Source: Methanomicrobia archaeon (GTDB lineage: Archaea > Halobacteriota > Bog-38 > Methanoflorentales > Methanoflorentaceae). Taken from it: a DNA stretch of 64,000 bases. Within the stretch, counting starts at the first letter, position 1; each line of letters opens with the position of its first letter. This document shows positions 60,531 to 64,000 of the stretch, piece after piece. The notes under the pieces are model-generated. The model made no database searches. It worked only from the letters and a program-made list of their open reading frames with translations, and was not told the origin of the DNA. A program made the translations under genes and the position numbers. The stretch spans positions 1 to 64,000 of the forward strand of contig JACTTZ010000011.1 of the NCBI GenBank assembly GCA_015660915.1. The letters are read 5' to 3'.

Positions 60531-62303
60531 TTGGCAAACCAAGCGGATAAGGAATGGACGGTAAAGACCGTGGGTGGACGAGAGGTCATCGAGAAGCATT
60601 GGCCGGGCAACATGCCAGACTACGATCAGGCCTGTGCTGAGTTTCGCTTCGAAGATGTCGAAAAGGAGTTCACGTGGAACGAGACGGGTCGAGTGAACGT
60701 CGCGCACGAAGCGATCGACCGGCACGCCGAGGGGTGGAGGAAGAACAAAGTAGCTCTCTACTCCGACGGCCCCGACGGCGCGCGCAAGTACACGTTTCTC
60801 GATTTGAAACTCCTCTCGAACCAATTTGCAAACGTGCTCAAGAGCCTCGGCATCGCTCGTGGAGACCGTGTCTTCACGTACATGGGGCGCGACCCCGAGC
60901 TCTATATCGCGGCGATTGGCACGGTCAAAAACGGTTCCGTTTGGGGGCCACTCTTCGGGGGATTCAGGGCAGAGGCCGTTATGGACCGGCTCGAAGACAG
61001 CGGCGCCAAGGCATTGGTCACCACCCCCGATCTTAAGGCGTCGAGTGTCGACGAGATCGTTGATAGCCTCCCTGAGCTCAAGTACGTGATCGTCGCGAAG
61101 TCGGACGGGGTCGAACTGACCGGTGACCGCACGATCAGCTTTGAAGGGGAGATGAATGGCGCCTCGACCACGCATCAAACCGAGTGGATGGACCGCGAAG
61201 ACCCCGTGATGATGCACTACACGTCGGGAACGACTGGCAAAGCGAAGGGCGTCGTTCACGTCCACAATTCGATGATCGGGCACTACATCACGACGAAGTA
61301 CGTGCAGGACGTCACGGAGTACGACGTCTATTGGTGCACGGCAGATCCCGGGTGGGTCACGGGCACCTCGTACGCGTGCTGGGGCCCGTGGCTGAACGGC
61401 ACGTCGCAGGTCTCGTACAGCGGCCGGTTTGATTCCGCTACGTGGTACGGCATCATCGATCAATATCAGGTGACAATCTGGTACACCGCGCCGACGGCGC
61501 TTAGGCTCCTTATGAAAGACGGACTCGACGTTGCGAGCAAGTTCGATTTCGGCAGCCTGCGCTACATCACGAGCGTCGGTGAGCCGCTCAACCCCGAGGT
61601 TATTCGCTGGGGACTTAAGGCTTTCAGGCTTCCCATCCACGATAACTGGTGGATGACCGAGACAGGCCAGATACTCATCGCGAACTATCCGTGCATGTCC
61701 ATTCGCGAGGGTTCAATGGGGCGCCCGTTTCCGAGCATCACCGCGTCGATCGTCGATGATGAAGGCAAGGAGCTTCCCCCGAATATGCCGGGTAATCTTG
61801 TCATCAAGCCGCCGTGGCCTGCAATGATGCGGGCTATCTGGAAAGATGAGGAGAAGTACAAGAGCTACTTCGAAATTCCGGGATGGTACAAGACGGGCGA
61901 CAGCGCGTTTCGCGACGAGGATGGCTATTTCTGGTTCATGGGGCGCGTTGATGACGTCATAAAGACGTCAGGAGAACGCGTGGGCCCGTTCGAGGTGGAA
62001 AGCGCGCTCGTGGAACATCCGGCCGTTGCCGAAGCCGGCGTTATCGGAAAGCCCGACGCGGTCCGTGGCGAGATTATCAAGGCGTTCATAAGTCTTCGGG
62101 CGGGACAGGTACCGTCTGAGGACTTGAAGCAGGACATCGCGCAGTTCGTCAAAAAGCACTTGGCGGCGCACGCGTTTCCGCGCGAGATTGAGTTTATGGA
62201 CAAGCTCCCCAAAACGCGAAGCGGCAAGATCATGCGTCGGGTGCTCAAAGCGCAAGAGCTCGGACTGCCGATGGGGGATCTCGCCTCACTCGATGAGGAC
62301 TGA
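60531..62303 (+). CDS. acsA: AMP-forming acyl-CoA synthetase (acetyl-CoA synthetase type)
   Basis: A 590-residue adenylate-forming enzyme. Signature blocks are MMHYTSGTTGKAKGVVHVHN (about 224-243, P-loop), WCTADPGWVTGTSYACWGPW, HDNWWMTETGQILIANYPCM and the C-terminal hinge GRVDDVIKTSGERVGPFEVE. The end PKTRSGKIMRRVLKAQ contains the Lys normally acetylated to switch the enzyme off. It turns acetate (or a similar short acid) into its CoA ester. The TTG start has AGAGGTG 7 bases upstream. An upstream AAAATATAAGT may be its TATA box. Confidence 0.9.
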   Translation: MANQADKEWTVKTVGGREVIEKHWPGNMPDYDQACAEFRFEDVEKEFTWNETGRVNVAHEAIDRHAEGWRKNKVALYSDGPDGARKYTFLDLKLLSNQFANVLKSLGIARGDRVFTYMGRDPELYIAAIGTVKNGSVWGPLFGGFRAEAVMDRLEDSGAKALVTTPDLKASSVDEIVDSLPELKYVIVAKSDGVELTGDRTISFEGEMNGASTTHQTEWMDREDPVMMHYTSGTTGKAKGVVHVHNSMIGHYITTKYVQDVTEYDVYWCTADPGWVTGTSYACWGPWLNGTSQVSYSGRFDSATWYGIIDQYQVTIWYTAPTALRLLMKDGLDVASKFDFGSLRYITSVGEPLNPEVIRWGLKAFRLPIHDNWWMTETGQILIANYPCMSIREGSMGRPFPSITASIVDDEGKELPPNMPGNLVIKPPWPAMMRAIWKDEEKYKSYFEIPGWYKTGDSAFRDEDGYFWFMGRVDDVIKTSGERVGPFEVESALVEHPAVAEAGVIGKPDAVRGEIIKAFISLRAGQVPSEDLKQDIAQFVKKHLAAHAFPREIEFMDKLPKTRSGKIMRRVLKAQELGLPMGDLASLDED

Positions 62304-62310
62304 GCGTCTC

Positions 62311-62335
62311 CTCCTCCCCCTCTTTTTCTTTTTCA
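62311..62335 (+). terminator. T-rich tract after the acyl-CoA synthetase gene
   Basis: A pyrimidine-rich run with two groups of five T follows the stop codon. It has no hairpin. This matches archaeal T-tract termination and separates the enzyme gene from the lipoprotein gene. Confidence 0.4.
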
Positions 62336-62378
62336 CAGGTCCGCAAGGATAAGCCATTGTCGAAAGGAGCGGTCAAAG

Positions 62379-62936
62379 ATGAATACACGATATGTGGCTG
62401 GGATAATTGCAGCCGTGGCGCTCGGCGCCGTACTCGTGGCGGGTTGCACGTCTCCGACAACGACGTCACCTACCCCGTCGACAGCGACGTCAACCGCAGG
62501 GACGCACGACGCATTTCTCGATCAGTTCGTCGTTTCGATGGAGCGTGAGCTCAGGAATAACACAACCGTCTCTGCGTGGGTTTCGAAATGGCAGAACGGC
62601 TCGGCCGTCAGCATACAAGCGACGTTCAGAAACGTAACGTCAAACCAGGACGTCTACTTGAATCGCACGGTCATTCGCTTTACATCGGTTGACGACGCGA
62701 CAAACTATGTGAACAACAACACCGCTGGGTACGTCATAACGACGAATTTAACGAAGGTGACGTCCCTCCCGTACAAAGCCTATCAATTGACGAAAGGAAG
62801 CGCGCCAACGGTGTACAGCGCGTGGACAAAAGTCCAGATTCGGAATATTCGGGTGGACACCATCGAGCAAATCGACGACACGGTGATCGTAGACTCGGTG
62901 GGTGCAAATCCGAGCTCAGTAGTGGCAACGAGCTAG
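62379..62936 (+). CDS. Predicted lipoprotein, unknown function
   Basis: A 185-residue protein with a lipoprotein signal: MNTRYVAGIIAAVALGAVLV then AGC. A Thr/Ser/Pro linker (TSPTTTSPTPSTATS) follows, then a mixed alpha/beta domain with FLDQFVVSMERELRNNTTVS, VYLNRTVIRFTSVDDATNYV and SAPTVYSAWTKVQIRNIRV. Several N-glycosylation sequons are present. AAGGAG lies about 10 bases before the ATG. Domain family was not recognised. It is the third lipid-anchored protein in this 8 kb part. Confidence 0.65.
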   Translation: MNTRYVAGIIAAVALGAVLVAGCTSPTTTSPTPSTATSTAGTHDAFLDQFVVSMERELRNNTTVSAWVSKWQNGSAVSIQATFRNVTSNQDVYLNRTVIRFTSVDDATNYVNNNTAGYVITTNLTKVTSLPYKAYQLTKGSAPTVYSAWTKVQIRNIRVDTIEQIDDTVIVDSVGANPSSVVATS

Positions 62937-63153
62937 TAGCGAGGATAGCAGCGCGTCCTTGAAGCGCCGTCCGCGTCTCGGTGCGTGAAGCAATGTTTCG
63001 GTCACAGGCGCTCCAAAGGAGAGCGACTCAGTTTCTCTGTTCCTCGCCCAACGAAAGCACGCGGACTTGAGGCGAAACGAAGTGAGCTCTGCTCGCCTCT
63101 CTTTTTCTGTTCTCATATCCTTAAGTAGGAGTCGCGCCTTTGGTGTACGGGGT

Positions 63154-63723
63154 ATGGCTGAAACCGAAGCGAGCATCACTGAGTTTCGCGTCACGACGCG
63201 CGATCGCGAGCGTCTGCAGCTTGCCGGGGTGCAGGAGCTGCTTAGAGATAGCATCCAGCAGTCGGCTGACTTAAGCGACACATACTACGCCCCCTCTGAC
63301 GTTTACGCAGAGCTGGAAGCGACGTGGTCTGCTGCGGAAGGGACGCTCAGCGTGGTGAAGACGATCTCTGCTGACGCCGTTGCAGTGCTGCACTGCAGCA
63401 CCTACGTGAAGCGCTACGACTATGCAAAGGAGGAGCCGAATATTAAGTCGATCATACTCAGCAAGGGGTATGACATCGGCGTCTGCACGGGGCGAACTTT
63501 TGTCAAATACTCCTGCAGCGACCTCCTCTATGCGGACCGCTTTTTCAGCTACCGCTTTGGCGACCGGAAGTACTGGTTTATCTGCTATTTGAGCGCTCTT
63601 GACGATGCTGAACTTATCAGCGACAAGTTTGTTGAGCTCTTTGGCGCACGTCGCGGACTTGAGGTGTTTGCGTGGCTGGATAATGTACTTAGATTGAAAA
63701 GACATGCTCCGCTTCCCTCGTAA
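63154..63723 (+). CDS. Hypothetical soluble protein, 189 residues
   Basis: From ATG 63154 the chain starts MAETEASITEFRVTTRDRER and is about 189 residues. The longer open frame starts with a Ser/Arg-rich stretch without SD support, so the later ATG is chosen. It has several aromatic beta-like segments (DIGVCTGRTFVKYSCSDLL and DRFFSYRFGDRKYWFICYLS) and ends in a helical part with RRGLEVFAWLDNVLRL. No family was recognised. The gap 62937-63153 holds nothing else. Confidence 0.55.
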   Translation: MAETEASITEFRVTTRDRERLQLAGVQELLRDSIQQSADLSDTYYAPSDVYAELEATWSAAEGTLSVVKTISADAVAVLHCSTYVKRYDYAKEEPNIKSIILSKGYDIGVCTGRTFVKYSCSDLLYADRFFSYRFGDRKYWFICYLSALDDAELISDKFVELFGARRGLEVFAWLDNVLRLKRHAPLPS

Positions 63724-63747
63724 CGTGCTACCAAGTTTTCCGGCTGA

Positions 63748-63987
63748 CTAGTGAGCATCATGTTTGCACATCACCTGCTGCAGTACTTCAATTATCTGGC
63801 GTAGGGGCGGCTGAGCGGCACTTTCCGCGCCTAGCCTGCGCGGCCCTGCCAGAATCGATGTGACAAACGCAGCGAGGGTCTGGGCAAGCTGTTCTTTTAA
63901 CTCTAGCGCAAACGTTCGGAGGTACGATCCTTCGAGTCGTTCAGCCCTACCGAGGCAGTAGCTGCACGCGGCCCCGTATATCACCAC
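63748..63987 (-). CDS. Hypothetical protein near the right edge
   Basis: The frame reads MVIYGAACSYCLGRAERLEG with a CSYC pair near the start, then a helical, Ala/Leu-rich segment (KEQLAQTLAAFVTSILAG) and a closing QIIEVLQQVMCKHDAH. GTG 63985-63987 has GAGGT about 3 bases upstream, but the frame also stays open to the window edge, so a longer N-terminus outside is possible. No family was recognised. Confidence 0.4.
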   Translation of the reverse strand: MVIYGAACSYCLGRAERLEGSYLRTFALELKEQLAQTLAAFVTSILAGPRRLGAESAAQPPLRQIIEVLQQVMCKHDAH

Positions 63988-64000
63988 ATACCTCAGTTGG

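Noticed and set aside
60477-61640. Long open frame (387 codons) on the minus strand opposite the acyl-CoA synthetase
   Set aside because: It is antisense to a certain gene, very Arg/Pro/Val-rich, without SD or domains; a by-product of codon usage.

Overview
The window is archaeal chromosomal DNA. It carries the exosome, Rpp30/Pop5 RNase P, KEOPS Pcc1, Rpo12, SBDS, thermosome, prefoldin, GatDE, TiaS and archaeal pantoate kinase genes, with archaeal TATA boxes and strong Shine-Dalgarno (SD) sites. Formylmethanofuran:H4MPT formyltransferase (Ftr), an MptE-like pterin diphosphokinase and NikR point to a euryarchaeon with the methanofuran/tetrahydromethanopterin C1 pathway, that is a methanogen or a methane/alkane-oxidising relative (class Methanomicrobia or Syntrophoarchaeia/ANME-1). 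The sequence alone does not settle which. No intact tRNA, rRNA, CRISPR array, integrase or transposase gene was seen.

Region 1 (about 0.2-7.7 kb) is accessory DNA, probably virus or plasmid derived. It holds two 3' tRNA fragments (one resembling tRNA-Asp), a ribbon-helix-helix regulator with a C-terminal segment in another frame, a Mu-gpF-like virion morphogenesis protein, small membrane and coiled-coil proteins, a secreted protein with 14 cysteines, and a repeatedly duplicated module of a 30-41 residue single-span membrane peptide plus a small CxxC protein. Several copies are broken.

Region 2 (7.8-13.2 kb) starts with ftr and then becomes a low-density, decaying stretch: a one-haem-motif lipoprotein, an Old Yellow Enzyme pseudogene, an alpha/beta hydrolase and an AHSA1 pseudogene.

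Region 3 (13.4-54.3 kb) is dense core genome: TRAM protein; CoA synthesis (pantoate kinase, CoaBC); ArgH; GatD-GatE; an M20 deacylase; a LeuA/CimA-type synthase; TatD; NYN protein; then a 7 kb minus-strand exosome-proteasome superoperon (prefoldin beta, Pcc1, Rpo12, L37Ae, Rrp42, Rrp41, Rrp4, SBDS, PsmA, Pop5, Rpp30, exosome-type RNA-binding protein, L15e). After it come YchF, MptE, IleRS, NikR, Mut7-C, a nucleotidyltransferase-cupin fusion, HesB/IscA, the thermosome and its upstream HTH gene, TiaS, a DHH protein, QueE/QueC, acylphosphatase, a TPP enzyme and an archaeal glutamate synthase core.

Region 4 (54.4-64 kb) is lineage-specific: two Ig-like-domain lipoproteins, a third lipoprotein, several unknown small proteins (one a leaderless 45-residue acidic protein), the nitrogen module amt-glnK behind a TATA box and a perfect GGAA-N6-TTCC site matching the NrpR operator, a PPOX flavoprotein, an Sm-like protein and an AMP-forming acetyl-CoA synthetase.
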